Of a stretch of DNA of 64,000 nucleotides, positions 26,718 to 35,720 are shown piece by piece. Source of the DNA: Paenibacillus sp. MAHUQ-63 (lineage in GTDB: Bacteria; Bacillota; Bacilli; Paenibacillales; NBRC-103111); assembly GCF_028765165.1 (NCBI RefSeq), contig NZ_JARADB010000006.1:124001-188000 (forward strand), written 5' to 3'. The notes under the pieces are model-generated. The model was not told the DNA's origin and did not search any database. It worked only from the letters and a program-made list of their open reading frames with translations. How positions within the stretch are numbered: position 1 is the stretch's first letter; each line of letters begins with the position of its first letter. The position numbers and the translations under genes are program-made.

Positions 26718-26885
26718 TTATTCTTGGGAGGATGTATCTTCATTGGCATTGGTGGCATTGGCTGTCGAGCTTTGGAGCAGTGAGCTCAGCTCCTCCACCT
26801 GCTGCTTCGCTTGGCTGTCTTCCGCATTCGCCTCAGCTGCATTAATAGCATGGCTTACCACGTCGTTTTGATTGTTCGCTGGCAT
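26718..26885 (-). CDS. Small acidic hydrophilic protein, 55 residues, unknown
   Basis: A 55-residue open frame starting MPANNQNDVV, rich in Ala, Asn, Gln, Ser and Glu, with no hydrophobic segment, and a probable helix in the middle (AKQQVEELSSLLQ). TGAGGAGGTGAT lies at ideal distance before ATG 26885, and a strong terminator follows the stop. These two signals are the main reasons to believe it is a real gene. Composition resembles small spore or stress proteins of Bacillales, but I do not recognise the family. Confidence 0.65.
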   Translation of the reverse strand: MPANNQNDVVSHAINAAEANAEDSQAKQQVEELSSLLQSSTANATNANEDTSSQE

Positions 26886-27052
26886 GTAGAATCACCTCCT
26901 CATTTTTCAACTAACTCAGTATGCCTCGGATGGAATCATATCATGCAAGAGTTGGTTATAGATTTTTCCTATAAATGAAGTCTGATTTATGTATTTCACA
27001 AATACGGTTATGAAGAGCATAATAGAAGAAAATGGAAGGGTGTGGATGGGGA

Positions 27053-27622
27053 ATGGGGAAATCATTCGAGTCGATTTTACCTGAGCACGAAGCGTTTATT
27101 GCCAAGCAGCATATCTTTTTCGTGGGGTCGGCTCCTTTGTCGGGGGAGGGGCATGTGAATCTTTCGCCGAAGGGGCATGACGTGCTGCGCATTGTGAATG
27201 CCAATGAAGTGGCATATTTGGATTTGACCGGAAGCGGCAACGAGACGAGTGCGCATCTCGAGGAGAACGGGCGAATTACCGTGATGTTCACTGCCTTTGA
27301 AGGGCCGCCGATGATTCTGAGGTTGTATGGGCAGGGGCGCGTTATTTTGCCGGATACACCGGAATGGGAGGCGCTGGCCCCCCGGTTTACGATGCTGCCC
27401 GGAGCCCGGCAAATTATTGCCGTACACGTCCACGAGGTCAAAACCTCCTGCGGCTTCAGTGTTCCATTCTACAACTACGAAGGCGAGCGGAACACGTTGC
27501 AGAAGTGGGCGGCCGGGAAGGGCGAAGAGGGCTTGCTTGAATACTGGCAGCAGAAAAATATGACCAGCATGGACGGCATGCCCACACCGCTGGGGCAAAA
27601 GTTATCCACAAAGAGCCTTTAA
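27053..27622 (+). CDS. Pyridoxamine 5'-phosphate oxidase-family flavin protein
   Basis: Predicted 189-residue split-barrel flavin-binding protein. The sequence IFFVGSAPLSGEGHVNLSPKG, YLDLTGSGNETSAHLEENGRI and MFTAFEGPPMILRLYGQGRV is typical of the large PPOX-class family whose members reduce F420- or FMN-dependent substrates, mostly uncharacterised. ATG 27053 is preferred; ATG 27032 is in frame upstream. It ends 4 bp before the convergent thioesterase stop, without a visible terminator between them. Confidence 0.85.
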   Translation: MGKSFESILPEHEAFIAKQHIFFVGSAPLSGEGHVNLSPKGHDVLRIVNANEVAYLDLTGSGNETSAHLEENGRITVMFTAFEGPPMILRLYGQGRVILPDTPEWEALAPRFTMLPGARQIIAVHVHEVKTSCGFSVPFYNYEGERNTLQKWAAGKGEEGLLEYWQQKNMTSMDGMPTPLGQKLSTKSL

Positions 27623-27625
27623 CTT

Positions 27626-28018
27626 CTAGCTAAAATGCTTCCGTAAAGCTTCTGGCGCCTCCACGCTTTTGCGCGTCGTGCTGTCCATGGTCACGCTCGT
27701 TACCAGCGCGTCCGCGCACAGTGTTCCCTGCTCGTTATAAATCTCCTGCTTCAGCACGTAGCTGGTTCGGCCGATACGTTCGGGACGGCAAGTGATGGTC
27801 AGATGCTCGCCTTGTTTGCATTCTTTTTTGTAATTGATGTTGATGTTGACCGTGACGGTTTGAATGCCCATCGCGCCGAAGGTATCGTAGGAGAGCTCGC
27901 TGAGCTCATACCATTCCTCGCGACCCCATTCGAGATATTCCAAATATTTGGCATTGTTGACGTGGCCGTTCACATCGATCTCCGTTGAGCGGACGACGAT
28001 AGCTAGTTTGGATTCCAT
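27626..28018 (-). CDS. Hotdog-fold acyl-CoA thioesterase (4HBT type)
   Basis: Predicted 130-residue enzyme of the YbgC/4-hydroxybenzoyl-CoA thioesterase type. The active-site segment EIDVNGHVNNAKYLEYLEWGREEW contains the expected Asp/Asn-GHVNN pattern, and VNININYKKECKQGE forms the central strand. ATG 28018 has AAAGGAG at 9 nt; a longer frame to 28084 lacks such support. The acyl substrate is unknown. It is convergent with the PPOX gene. Confidence 0.85.
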   Translation of the reverse strand: MESKLAIVVRSTEIDVNGHVNNAKYLEYLEWGREEWYELSELSYDTFGAMGIQTVTVNININYKKECKQGEHLTITCRPERIGRTSYVLKQEIYNEQGTLCADALVTSVTMDSTTRKSVEAPEALRKHFS

Positions 28019-28241
28019 ATGTGAGAGCTCCTTTGGGAACCTGCGGGACAGGTGGTTTTGTAGTATGTACTCGCTTAAACTCATTCTTGCTCGATTATAG
28101 CTTGATTAACCTATGGAAAACCAGTTTATGGCTCATAGCGCCCCACAATTTGGGTAAACTATCTCTCATGTGTTTGGCCATGGTTCGTGTGTGGTTAACA
28201 GTTCATATCGGCTGTTCAAGCCTAATTAAGGAGGATCTATC

Positions 28242-29630
28242 ATGGAGCAGCAATACCGGATTGAACGAGATACGATGGGTGAAATCAGAGTGCCTGTGGA
28301 TAAGTTGTGGGGGGCTCAGACGCAGCGCAGTTATGAGAATTTCAAAATCGGGACCGAGCGGATGCCAGAGCGGTTGATCGGAGCTTTTGCTTTATTGAAA
28401 AAAGCCGCGGCCCAAGTCAACCGCGAGCTGGGCGGACTATCGCCGGAGAAGGCGGATGCTATCGCGCAAGCGGCTGATGAGATCGTGCAGGGACGCTGGC
28501 AGGCCGAGTTCCCGCTTGTCGTTTGGCAGACCGGCAGCGGCACGCAGTCGAACATGAATGTCAACGAGGTGATCGCGCACCGCGGTACGGAGCTTCTTGG
28601 GGAGGGAGCCGCGCGTATTCACCCCAACGACGACGTCAATCGCTCGCAGAGCTCGAACGATACGTTCCCTACCGCGATGCACGTCGCCGGTGTTCTCGCG
28701 GTAGAGCAGGAGCTGCTGCCTGCGCTGGAGCTGCTGCAGGCTACGCTGCACAGCAAGATGATGGCTTATGACTCCATCGTGAAAATCGGCCGCACCCACC
28801 TGCAGGACGCCACCCCGCTGACGCTGGGGCAGGAGATCAGCGGCTGGTGGGCAATGCTCGAGCAGACAGGGCGCATGGTCCGCAGCAGCTTGGATGCGAT
28901 GCGCGAGCTGGCGATCGGCGGTACGGCGGTCGGCACGGGGCTTAACGCGCATCCGGAGTTCGGCGCCCGCGTCGCCGAGCAGCTATCACGTGAGACGGGC
29001 ACGCGCTTCGTCTCTGCGGCCAACAAGTTTCATGCGCTGACCAGCCATGATCAGATCGTGTACGCACATGGCGCGCTGAAGGCGCTCGCGGCGAACCTGA
29101 TGAAGATCGCCAACGACGTGCGATGGCTGGCGAGCGGACCTCGCTGCGGGATCGGCGAGATTACGATCCCTGAGAACGAGCCCGGCTCCTCGATCATGCC
29201 GGGCAAGGTGAACCCGACCCAGAGCGAAGCGATGACGATGGTCGTGTGCCAGGTCATGGGCAACGATGCGGCCATCGGCTTCGCCGCCAGCCAGGGCAAC
29301 TTCGAGCTGAATGTGTTCAAGCCCGTGATTATTCACAACTTCCTGCAGTCCGTGCGGCTGCTGGCGGACAGCATGCGCTCGTTCAACGACAACTGCCTCG
29401 TGGGCATGGAGCCGAATCGCGCGGTGATTCAGCGCAATCTCGAGCAGTCGCTCATGCTGGTTACCGCGCTTAACCCGCATATCGGATATGAGAAGGCGGC
29501 CAGCATCGCGAAGCAGGCTCATAAGGAAGGGCTGACACTGAAGGAGTCGGCTGTGCGCAGCGGCTACTTGACGGAGGAGCAATTTGACAGTTATGTGCGG
29601 CCGGAGGATATGGTACAGCCGAAAGCATGA
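28242..29630 (+). CDS. fumC: Class II fumarate hydratase
   Basis: Predicted 462-residue TCA-cycle enzyme that hydrates fumarate to L-malate. The superfamily signature [13 protein letters not shown] starts at residue 315; [13 protein letters not shown], the [11 protein letters not shown] segment and [16 protein letters not shown] are also intact. Aspartase is excluded by the fumarase-type start [15 protein letters not shown] and by general resemblance. AAGGAGG lies before ATG 28242. Monocistronic. Confidence 0.96.
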   Translation: MEQQYRIERDTMGEIRVPVDKLWGAQTQRSYENFKIGTERMPERLIGAFALLKKAAAQVNRELGGLSPEKADAIAQAADEIVQGRWQAEFPLVVWQTGSGTQSNMNVNEVIAHRGTELLGEGAARIHPNDDVNRSQSSNDTFPTAMHVAGVLAVEQELLPALELLQATLHSKMMAYDSIVKIGRTHLQDATPLTLGQEISGWWAMLEQTGRMVRSSLDAMRELAIGGTAVGTGLNAHPEFGARVAEQLSRETGTRFVSAANKFHALTSHDQIVYAHGALKALAANLMKIANDVRWLASGPRCGIGEITIPENEPGSSIMPGKVNPTQSEAMTMVVCQVMGNDAAIGFAASQGNFELNVFKPVIIHNFLQSVRLLADSMRSFNDNCLVGMEPNRAVIQRNLEQSLMLVTALNPHIGYEKAASIAKQAHKEGLTLKESAVRSGYLTEEQFDSYVRPEDMVQPKA

Positions 29631-29678
29631 CTAACCGGCTGCCGGAAGCTTGAGGTTTGATGCGGTTAGAGGCATCTA

Positions 29679-29864
29679 GTAGCGGAAATTGAGTGCGTTA
29701 TTAGGCCTGAAATAGGCTGATTAGCGGTTCAATGGGAAATAGGATGCGCTATTTGGCGGTCTAGGGCTGGATTGCAGGGGAATTGGGCGGAATAAGGCAC
29801 TGTAGTTCGCCTGCAACCCGAGATAGGCCGGATTTGGCCGAAATAGCGGCTTACAGTTCCCTAT
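29679..29864. repeat. Diverged 186-bp F-F-R-R intergenic element
   Basis: Forward cores lie at 29679-29705 and 29732-29759, reverse cores at 29787-29811 and 29838-29864. The core here is of the form GGAA...GCG-TATT, unlike the AACGGAC type, yet length and spacing equal those of the other elements. This indicates that the architecture is conserved while the core drifts. Confidence 0.6.
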
Positions 29865-29871
29865 GGGCACC

Positions 29872-29912
29872 AAAAAGGTTGGCAGGATGTGATTCCTGCC
29901 AACCTTTTTTTA
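29872..29912. terminator. Bidirectional terminator between fumC and convergent gene
   Basis: The arms AAAAAGGTTGGCAGGA and TCCTGCCAACCTTTTT form a 15-16-bp perfect stem with A and T tracts on both sides. Confidence 0.88.
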
Positions 29913-30323
29913 CTGAATCGGATCGGGGATCAGATTCTTCTCTATGAGCTCGCTGTTCGTCTTCATGTGCTTCATCTCGCTGCCGAGCTTCTTCATTTCG
30001 TCCAAATCCTGGGCCATGGAGCCATTATTGGCTTCTTCCAGAGATTTGCCGGAGGAGCCGTTGCAGAGCCGCTCCAGCTCGATCAGCTTATCCAGCGCGG
30101 CACGGCGCACTTCCAGGGGAACGAATCTGTTCTCCGGGAAGTCGGCCTCGTGGAAGTACACGGTGGTATTGCCGTGCTCCGTGGTAATCGCGGTAAGCCT
30201 GAGCGGATAGGAAGCGGCGGTCGCCTCGCTGTAAATGTCCAGTTGATACACGGCTTTCTCCGTATAATCAACACGCCTCAAGCCTTGATCCGTCAGTTGA
30301 CGGTGCAGCAAGTTTTTATCCAT
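29910..30323 (-). CDS. Hypothetical protein, 137 residues, downstream of the YtxH-like gene
   Basis: Predicted 137-residue soluble protein of unknown function. The first 85 residues are a mixed alpha/beta domain (YTEKAVYQLDIYSEATAASYPLRLTAI), and the rest is charged and helical (SMAQDLDEMKKLGSEMKHMK). AAGGAGAGG precedes ATG 30323; the longer open frame upstream merely reads the shadow of the repeat gene. It is 40 bp downstream of the YtxH/LEA-like gene on the same strand, so it should share that gene's SigB-type promoter. Confidence 0.65.
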   Translation of the reverse strand: MDKNLLHRQLTDQGLRRVDYTEKAVYQLDIYSEATAASYPLRLTAITTEHGNTTVYFHEADFPENRFVPLEVRRAALDKLIELERLCNGSSGKSLEEANNGSMAQDLDEMKKLGSEMKHMKTNSELIEKNLIPDPIQ

Positions 30324-30363
30324 TCGATTCCTCTCCTTTCGATGAGCAGGGGAGACGGGAAGC

Positions 30364-31113
30364 TTAATGCCTCCCGCTGAAGTAGGCGGGTTTGACCGAC
30401 TGCATAGACGCAGTCGTATGCTTGGCGGCCTTATCGCCGAACTTGTCGCCAATCTCTTGCGCTTTATCGCCAGCATCGCGTGACAACGCCTGAGCCTTAT
30501 CGCCGACCTTGTCGCCAATCTCTTGCGCTTTATCGCCGGCCTCGCGAGACAGCGCCTGAGCCTTATCGCCGACTTTGTCGCCAATCTCTTGCGCTTTATC
30601 GCCAGCATCGCGTGACAACGCCTGAGCCTTATCGCCGACCTTGTCACCGATCTCGTGCGCCTTATCGCCGGCCTCGCGTGAAAGCGCCTGAGCCTTATCG
30701 CCGACCTTGTCGCCAATCTCTTGCGCCTTATCGCTGGCATCGCGTGACAACGCCTGAGCCTTATCGCTGACCTTGTCGCCGATTTCCTGCAGCGTATCGC
30801 CGGCTTTCTGGCTCAAAGCCTGAGCGGTCTCGCTGGCCTTCTCAGTGAACTCTTGCATTGTTTCTCCGGCCTTATCCGCCATAGCCTGAGCCTTATCGCT
30901 GGTTTTTCCGGCAAGCTCGTGCGTTTTTTGCCCTAAGGCGGAAGCGAGTTGGTTCATTTTATCGTTGATAGTCCGATAGGTGTTTGACAAGTCCTGCCGC
31001 ATCTGTGCCCCCGCTTTAGGGGCTAACAACAACGAGGTTGCAGCGCCAACAGCACCGCCGATCAATAAGCCTAACCATAAACCGCCTCTGTTTGTTTCGA
31101 CTGCTTCACTCAT
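30364..31113 (-). CDS. YtxH-type membrane anchor with LEA-like 22-residue repeats
   Basis: Predicted 249-residue protein. Residues 10-32 are a membrane helix in a YtxH context (GLWLGLLIGGAVGAATSLLLAPKAG). From about 60 onward come 11-residue amphipathic units, ending in five nearly identical 22-residue units at 114-223 (KVGDKAQALSREAGDKAHEIGD type). The pattern is like LEA group 3 proteins, which protect membranes or proteins in desiccation. AAAGGAG precedes the start, and a SigB-type promoter lies at 31166-31191. In Bacillus, ytxH is a general stress gene. Confidence 0.8.
   Translation of the reverse strand: MSEAVETNRGGLWLGLLIGGAVGAATSLLLAPKAGAQMRQDLSNTYRTINDKMNQLASALGQKTHELAGKTSDKAQAMADKAGETMQEFTEKASETAQALSQKAGDTLQEIGDKVSDKAQALSRDASDKAQEIGDKVGDKAQALSREAGDKAHEIGDKVGDKAQALSRDAGDKAQEIGDKVGDKAQALSREAGDKAQEIGDKVGDKAQALSRDAGDKAQEIGDKFGDKAAKHTTASMQSVKPAYFSGRH
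30445..30774. repeat. Five tandem 66-bp repeats inside the LEA-like gene
   Basis: The 330-bp stretch encodes five consecutive 22-residue units, keeping the reading frame. Units alternate between SRDAGDKAQ and SREAGDKA forms, which suggests duplication of a two-unit block. Copy number is likely variable between strains. Confidence 0.9.
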
Positions 31114-31165
31114 AAGTCATCTCTCCTTTTATTGGGGTAATGGGATCCTGCTTGCATACCTGCTT

Positions 31166-31191
31166 GTACCCTGCCGCCATTGTTTTGAAAC
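31166..31191 (-). promoter_or_regulatory. SigB-type promoter of the YtxH/LEA-like gene
   Basis: On the minus strand, GTTTCA (31191-31186), 14 nt, GGGTAC (31171-31166), about 50 bp before the start codon. It matches the SigB consensus GTTTAA-N12-14-GGGTAT and is the same as the dps promoter. Confidence 0.8.
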
Positions 31192-31343
31192 AACGGCCTT
31201 CCCGTCGATCTGTCTTCGCCTGAGTGCATATGATTGAAATTTTCTGAAATGGGTAGTAATTTAGTGGAAGATCTTTTGGTAGTGAACTATGGTAAACTAT
31301 GGTAAGGGTTTCTGTTAACTTTTGCCCGAAAGGGGTTCTACCG

Positions 31344-32480
31344 ATGAGTATTGTCATTGTCGACGATAACGCCACGAATTTGCTCATTGTCGAGAAAATT
31401 TTGCTGAAAGCCGGATATACCGATCTCACGATGGTGTCCTCCGCCAAAGAGCTGTATCAATTACTGGATATGAATTCGCCCAGCCCGGTCGACGTGCAGG
31501 TGGATTTGATTCTTATGGATATGATGATGCCGGAAATCGATGGCGTGGAGGCTTGCCGCACGATTCAAGCAGACGCGAGGCTGCGGGATATCCCGATTAT
31601 TTTCGTAACGGCCATGGGCGATTCCAACAAGCTTGCGGAAGCTTTGGACGCCGGTGCGCTGGATTATGTGATGAAACCGATCAATAAGGTGGAGCTTCTG
31701 GCCCGTATCCGGTCTACGCTTCGTTTGAAATATGAGAAGGATTGGCACAAGGAACGCGACAAGCGGATCAAAACCGAGCTCGACCTGGCGAAGCAAGTCC
31801 AGCGCAGCGTGCTCAGCAGCCCGATCGATCAGGAGGATATTCAAATCTCCGCCGTCTATAAGCCTTCTTCCGAGCTGGCTGGTGATTTCTACGCGTGGTA
31901 TCCGGTCGGACCGGGCCGTTACGGGGTTATTCTGCTCGATATGATGGGACACGGGATTTCTTCATCGCTTGTGTGCATGTATATTTACTCGGCTTTAAAG
32001 GATACGATTACGCATATCGGCGATCCGGAAGGCGTCATGCGGGAGCTGAACGCGAGGATGTATCAGCTGCATCAGCCGGATAGCTTGATCAATTACTATT
32101 TTACGGCGATCTATATGCTCATCGATACGGAGGAGCATACGATCGAATATGTCAATGCGGGGCATCCGGCCGGACTTGCGCTGGTGGACGGCGAGGCTCG
32201 CGAGCTGACGGAGGGATGCTGTGCAATTGGCTTTTTTGAGGACATAGAAGTGACGAAGGGCCGGCTGCGCTATGAGCAGGAAGCCCGGATCGTGTTATTC
32301 ACGGACGGTTTGTCGGAATGGCTGGATGAGGAAGAACGGGACGGAGTGGCAGCAATCAAGATGGGTTTGCTGTCCGCAAACGGGCACGACCCCGAAGGTT
32401 TTGTCGAACGGTTAGATGCCCGCGAACAAAGCGAAACGCCGCAGGATGATATGTGTCTTGTGATGGTGAGCGTCTCCTGA
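31344..32480 (+). CDS. rsbY: Response regulator with PP2C phosphatase output, SigB activator RsbY
   Basis: Predicted 378-residue protein. Residues 1-120 form a receiver domain (acidic pocket near DD7-8, phospho-acceptor Asp59, Lys111), a helical linker (residues 125-150) follows, and a PP2C SpoIIE/RsbU-like phosphatase runs from 150 to 376 (ELAGDFYAWY, LLDMMGHGISSSL, VNAGHPAG, FTDGLSEW). In the Bacillus cereus group, RsbY dephosphorylates RsbV-P when phosphorylated by RsbK, freeing SigB. All partners are in this window. GAAAGGGG precedes ATG 31344; the in-frame start at 31299 is not supported. Confidence 0.88.
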   Translation: MSIVIVDDNATNLLIVEKILLKAGYTDLTMVSSAKELYQLLDMNSPSPVDVQVDLILMDMMMPEIDGVEACRTIQADARLRDIPIIFVTAMGDSNKLAEALDAGALDYVMKPINKVELLARIRSTLRLKYEKDWHKERDKRIKTELDLAKQVQRSVLSSPIDQEDIQISAVYKPSSELAGDFYAWYPVGPGRYGVILLDMMGHGISSSLVCMYIYSALKDTITHIGDPEGVMRELNARMYQLHQPDSLINYYFTAIYMLIDTEEHTIEYVNAGHPAGLALVDGEARELTEGCCAIGFFEDIEVTKGRLRYEQEARIVLFTDGLSEWLDEEERDGVAAIKMGLLSANGHDPEGFVERLDAREQSETPQDDMCLVMVSVS

Positions 32481-32493
32481 AAAATGTAGAGCA

Positions 32494-32538
32494 GAACGCA
32501 CGAAATTACCCTGATAATGGGAAATTTGTGCGTTTTTT
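32494..32538 (+). terminator. Terminator after rsbY
   Basis: AACGCACGAAATT and AAATTTGTGCGTT arms flank CCC...GGG and are followed by TTTTT. Confidence 0.75.
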
Positions 32539-32602
32539 GTTTCAATCGGCCCAAGCGTGTGTAATAACGTGTATGAATTTAATCAGCGGGGAGGAATAGG
32601 GA

Positions 32603-34504
32603 ATGACCATGGCCTCAGCACCCAATCCGGACGCGATTTATTTATTACACGAGGGTACGCAGTATCAAAGCTACCGATTTCTAGGGGCTCACATCGTAGA
32701 GAGGGATTCCGTTAGAGGCGTTCACTTCGCCGTCTGGGCGCCCAATGCGAAGCAGGTGAACGTATCCGGCAGCTTCAACGGCTGGGATGGCCGACATCAT
32801 GGCATGACGGCCTCGGATGGTGTATGGACGCTGTTCATACCGGAGCTTGAGGAAGGTACGCTGTACAAATATGAAATTATCACACTGGACGATGAATGTT
32901 ATTTGAAAGCGGATCCGTACGCCTTCTCTTCGGAGCTTCGCCCTGGGACCGCCTCCAGAGTTACCTCGCTGGACGGCTATGTTTGGCAGGACGGGGAATG
33001 GCTGTCCGGGAAAGCTGAGAGCGGGTTGTTGCGTCAGCCATTATTGATTTATGAAGTGCACTTGGGAAGCTGGAAGCGCAAGGAGGATGGGGGCTTCTAC
33101 AGTTACGTGGAGATAGCCGACCAGTTGGTCGATTACGTGGCCGAACACGGCTTCACGCATATTGAGTTGATGCCGCTTGCCGAGCATCCGCTCGACCAAT
33201 CGTGGGGGTATCAGGTGACCGGGTATTACTCGGTGACAAGCCGGTTCGGCACCCCGCAGGAGTTCATGTATTTGGTGGACCGCTGCCATCAGCGGGGAAT
33301 CGGCGTCCTTATGGATTGGGTGCCGGCACACTTCTGCAAAGACGCGCATGGCTTGGCCCGGTTCGACGGAACGCCGCTGTATGAATATGCGGACAACCGC
33401 AAAGGAGATCATCCGACGTGGGGGACACACGTGTTTGATTACGGGAAGCCGGAAGTGCAAAGCTTCCTGATCTCCAATGCGCTATTCTGGATGGACGTTT
33501 ATCATATCGACGGACTGCGGGTAGATGCGGTATACAGCATGCTGACACTGAATTTCGGCAGAAAGGCGGAGGACTGCATCACGAACGAGCAGGGAGGCGA
33601 GGAGAATCTGGAAGGCATCGCGTTTCTCCGGAAGCTGAATGCGGTCGTTTTCGCGAGATACCCGAATGCCTTGATGATGGCCGAGGACTCGAGCTCGTTT
33701 CCCGGTGTGACACGGGGGGTCGACCAGGGCGGATTAGGTTTCAATTACAAATGGAACCTGAGCTTCTCATGGCATACGCTCGATTACATGAAGAAAAGCG
33801 ATGAAGAACGGACAGGCCTGAAGCCGCAGCTCACACATTCGCTGGAAGAGGCGCGGAAGGAGAATTACATTCTTCCTTATGCGCATGATGAAATGGTAGA
33901 GCCGGATAAATCGCTGCTTGGCAAAATGTCGGGAACCGACAGCTGGCAGCGCTTCGCAAATCTGCGCGTACTTTACGCTTACATGATCGCCCATCCGGGC
34001 AAAAAGCTGCTGTTCATGGGCAGCGAATTCGGCCAGATGCGGGAGTGGAGGCCTGAAGCGGCGCTCGACTGGGAGCTGCTGAAGGACCCGGCGCATGAAC
34101 AGCTTCGGCAGTATACGGCGGCTTTGAACCATTTTTACATATCGGAGAAAGCACTGTGGGAGCAGGACTTCGACCCTAGCGGGTTCGAGGATGCAGACTT
34201 GGAGGGGGCCTCGGACGGGTTGGTGCAGTTTACCCGGCAGGGGAAGGACGATGAGGAGTCGTTGATGGTCGTCTGCAACTTTAGGCCGGAGCCGCATGAG
34301 GGCTATCGCATAGGGGTTGCCAAGCCTGCGCGGTACCAGGAAGTCTTTAACAGCGATCGGCACGAATATGGCGGTTCGGGCGTAATGAACGCTCCTGTCC
34401 TCATAGCCGAAGAATGGTCGTGTCAGAATCGTCCTTATAGTATTGCAGTTACGATACCGCCCCTGGCGGCAGTGATGTTCAAACAAACTCAAACGGAAGG
34501 ATGA
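32603..34504 (+). CDS. glgB: 1,4-alpha-glucan branching enzyme
   Basis: Predicted 633-residue GH13 enzyme that introduces alpha-1,6 branches into glycogen. A CBM48 domain occupies about residues 30-115 ([22 protein letters not shown]). The GH13 barrel has DWVPAHF, nucleophile Asp308 in GLRVDAV, acid/base Glu361 in MMAEDSS, and Asp429 in [13 protein letters not shown] precedes ATG 32603. glgC starts 8 bp downstream and glgD follows, forming an operon without glgA or glgP. A weak SigB-like promoter (GTTTCA-N14-GTGTAA at 32539-32564) lies upstream. Confidence 0.95.
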   Translation: MTMASAPNPDAIYLLHEGTQYQSYRFLGAHIVERDSVRGVHFAVWAPNAKQVNVSGSFNGWDGRHHGMTASDGVWTLFIPELEEGTLYKYEIITLDDECYLKADPYAFSSELRPGTASRVTSLDGYVWQDGEWLSGKAESGLLRQPLLIYEVHLGSWKRKEDGGFYSYVEIADQLVDYVAEHGFTHIELMPLAEHPLDQSWGYQVTGYYSVTSRFGTPQEFMYLVDRCHQRGIGVLMDWVPAHFCKDAHGLARFDGTPLYEYADNRKGDHPTWGTHVFDYGKPEVQSFLISNALFWMDVYHIDGLRVDAVYSMLTLNFGRKAEDCITNEQGGEENLEGIAFLRKLNAVVFARYPNALMMAEDSSSFPGVTRGVDQGGLGFNYKWNLSFSWHTLDYMKKSDEERTGLKPQLTHSLEEARKENYILPYAHDEMVEPDKSLLGKMSGTDSWQRFANLRVLYAYMIAHPGKKLLFMGSEFGQMREWRPEAALDWELLKDPAHEQLRQYTAALNHFYISEKALWEQDFDPSGFEDADLEGASDGLVQFTRQGKDDEESLMVVCNFRPEPHEGYRIGVAKPARYQEVFNSDRHEYGGSGVMNAPVLIAEEWSCQNRPYSIAVTIPPLAAVMFKQTQTEG

Positions 34505-34511
34505 GATTCAG

Positions 34512-35693
34512 ATGAGAAAGCAGGAATGTGTGGCTATGCTGTTAGCCGGAGGCGAAGGCAGCAGACTTCGTCCGCTCACCCAGCATATGGCGAAGCCGGC
34601 GGTTCACTTCGGAGGCAAATACCGGATTATCGATTTTGCACTAAGCAATTGCCGTCATTCGGGGATCGGTACGGTCGGCGTGTTAACGCAGTACAAGCCT
34701 GCCGCATTGCATGCGCATATTGGGAGCGGGGACGTCTGGGCCGGTGCCGGCAGCGGGGGAATTACGATTTTGGACCGGAAGGCTGGCGCATCCAATGCCT
34801 ACTCGGGAACAGCGAATGCCATCTATCAGAATCTGGACTATCTTCGGGCGTATAACCCGAGCTATGTTCTCATTCTTTCGGGCGATCATATCTATAACAT
34901 GGATTACCGCAAAATGCTGAAGCATCACCAGGCTTCGGGGGCCGACGTCACCTTGGCGGTTATGCCTGTCAAGTGGGAGGAGGCGAGCAGGTTCGGTATT
35001 GTTACCGCTGATAAGCGGGACCGGATTACCGAGTTCGTCGAGAAGCCGTTCAGACCGCAGAGCAATCTGGCTTCGATGGGAATCTATATTTTTAACTGGA
35101 AGACTCTGCAGGCGAGCTTGGAACAGGATGCCGGGCATACGGCGTCAAGCCATGATTTCGGGCAGGACATTATGCCAGGCTTACTGGCCTCCGGCGTCCA
35201 TTTATCCGCCTACCCATTCGAGGGGTATTGGAAGGACGTCGGCACAGTCGAGAGTCTCTGGGAGTCTCACATGGATTTGCTCGGCTATCATCCGAAGCTG
35301 CAATTGGAACCGGAGCGTTGGCCCGTACTGACCAGGCGGCGCAATCTTCCGCAGAGCCATGTGGCGCTGGATGCCCGTGTCAATAATGCGGAAATCGGCG
35401 ATGGCGTGTCCATATACGGCAATGTCAGCCATTCCGTGCTGTTCGACGGCGTGAGCGTAGGCGATCACAGCCGGGTGCTGAACAGCGTAATTATGCCGGG
35501 CGTACAGATCGGGCGCCATGCACTCGTGCTGAATGCTATTGTCGGCGAAGGCTCTGTGATCAAAGACGGCGCCATCGTAGGAAAGCCGGGCGAACCCGGC
35601 ATCACCGTGATCGGCGAACGCACGGTTGTGGGACGGGCTTATCCGGCTGCGCTTCCTGCCAAGCTGACGGGAACGCGGTTGAATTTCATTTAG
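34512..35693 (+). CDS. glgC: Glucose-1-phosphate adenylyltransferase, catalytic subunit
   Basis: Predicted 393-residue enzyme that forms ADP-glucose, the glucosyl donor for glycogen. The nucleotide-binding [19 protein letters not shown] motif near residue 14 and the [15 protein letters not shown] segment are intact. A left-handed beta-helix with hexapeptide repeats occupies about 290-380. It should act with the non-catalytic GlgD subunit encoded next. The gap to glgB is 7 bp, so both are in one transcript. Confidence 0.95.
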   Translation: MRKQECVAMLLAGGEGSRLRPLTQHMAKPAVHFGGKYRIIDFALSNCRHSGIGTVGVLTQYKPAALHAHIGSGDVWAGAGSGGITILDRKAGASNAYSGTANAIYQNLDYLRAYNPSYVLILSGDHIYNMDYRKMLKHHQASGADVTLAVMPVKWEEASRFGIVTADKRDRITEFVEKPFRPQSNLASMGIYIFNWKTLQASLEQDAGHTASSHDFGQDIMPGLLASGVHLSAYPFEGYWKDVGTVESLWESHMDLLGYHPKLQLEPERWPVLTRRRNLPQSHVALDARVNNAEIGDGVSIYGNVSHSVLFDGVSVGDHSRVLNSVIMPGVQIGRHALVLNAIVGEGSVIKDGAIVGKPGEPGITVIGERTVVGRAYPAALPAKLTGTRLNFI

Positions 35694-35720
35694 CCCGCTG
35701 GGTCCGAAGGAGGATGCTTT

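Noticed and set aside
26356-26718. Open frame of 120 residues on the minus strand in the tandem repeat
   Set aside because: Its protein simply repeats with the 188-bp DNA unit and has no start signals.
30324-30740. Upstream extension of the 137-residue gene with RRxRAxRSA-type repeats
   Set aside because: This is the shifted-frame shadow of the 66-bp repeats in the LEA-like gene; the true start has its own ribosome binding site at 30323.
30445-30774. Possible CRISPR array (regular 66-bp period)
   Set aside because: The repeats are contiguous, keep a protein frame, and have no unique spacers.
31250-31343. SigB-type promoter before rsbY
   Set aside because: A GGGTAG is present, but there is no GTTT at the right distance; direct repeats of CTATGGTAA do not make a convincing promoter.
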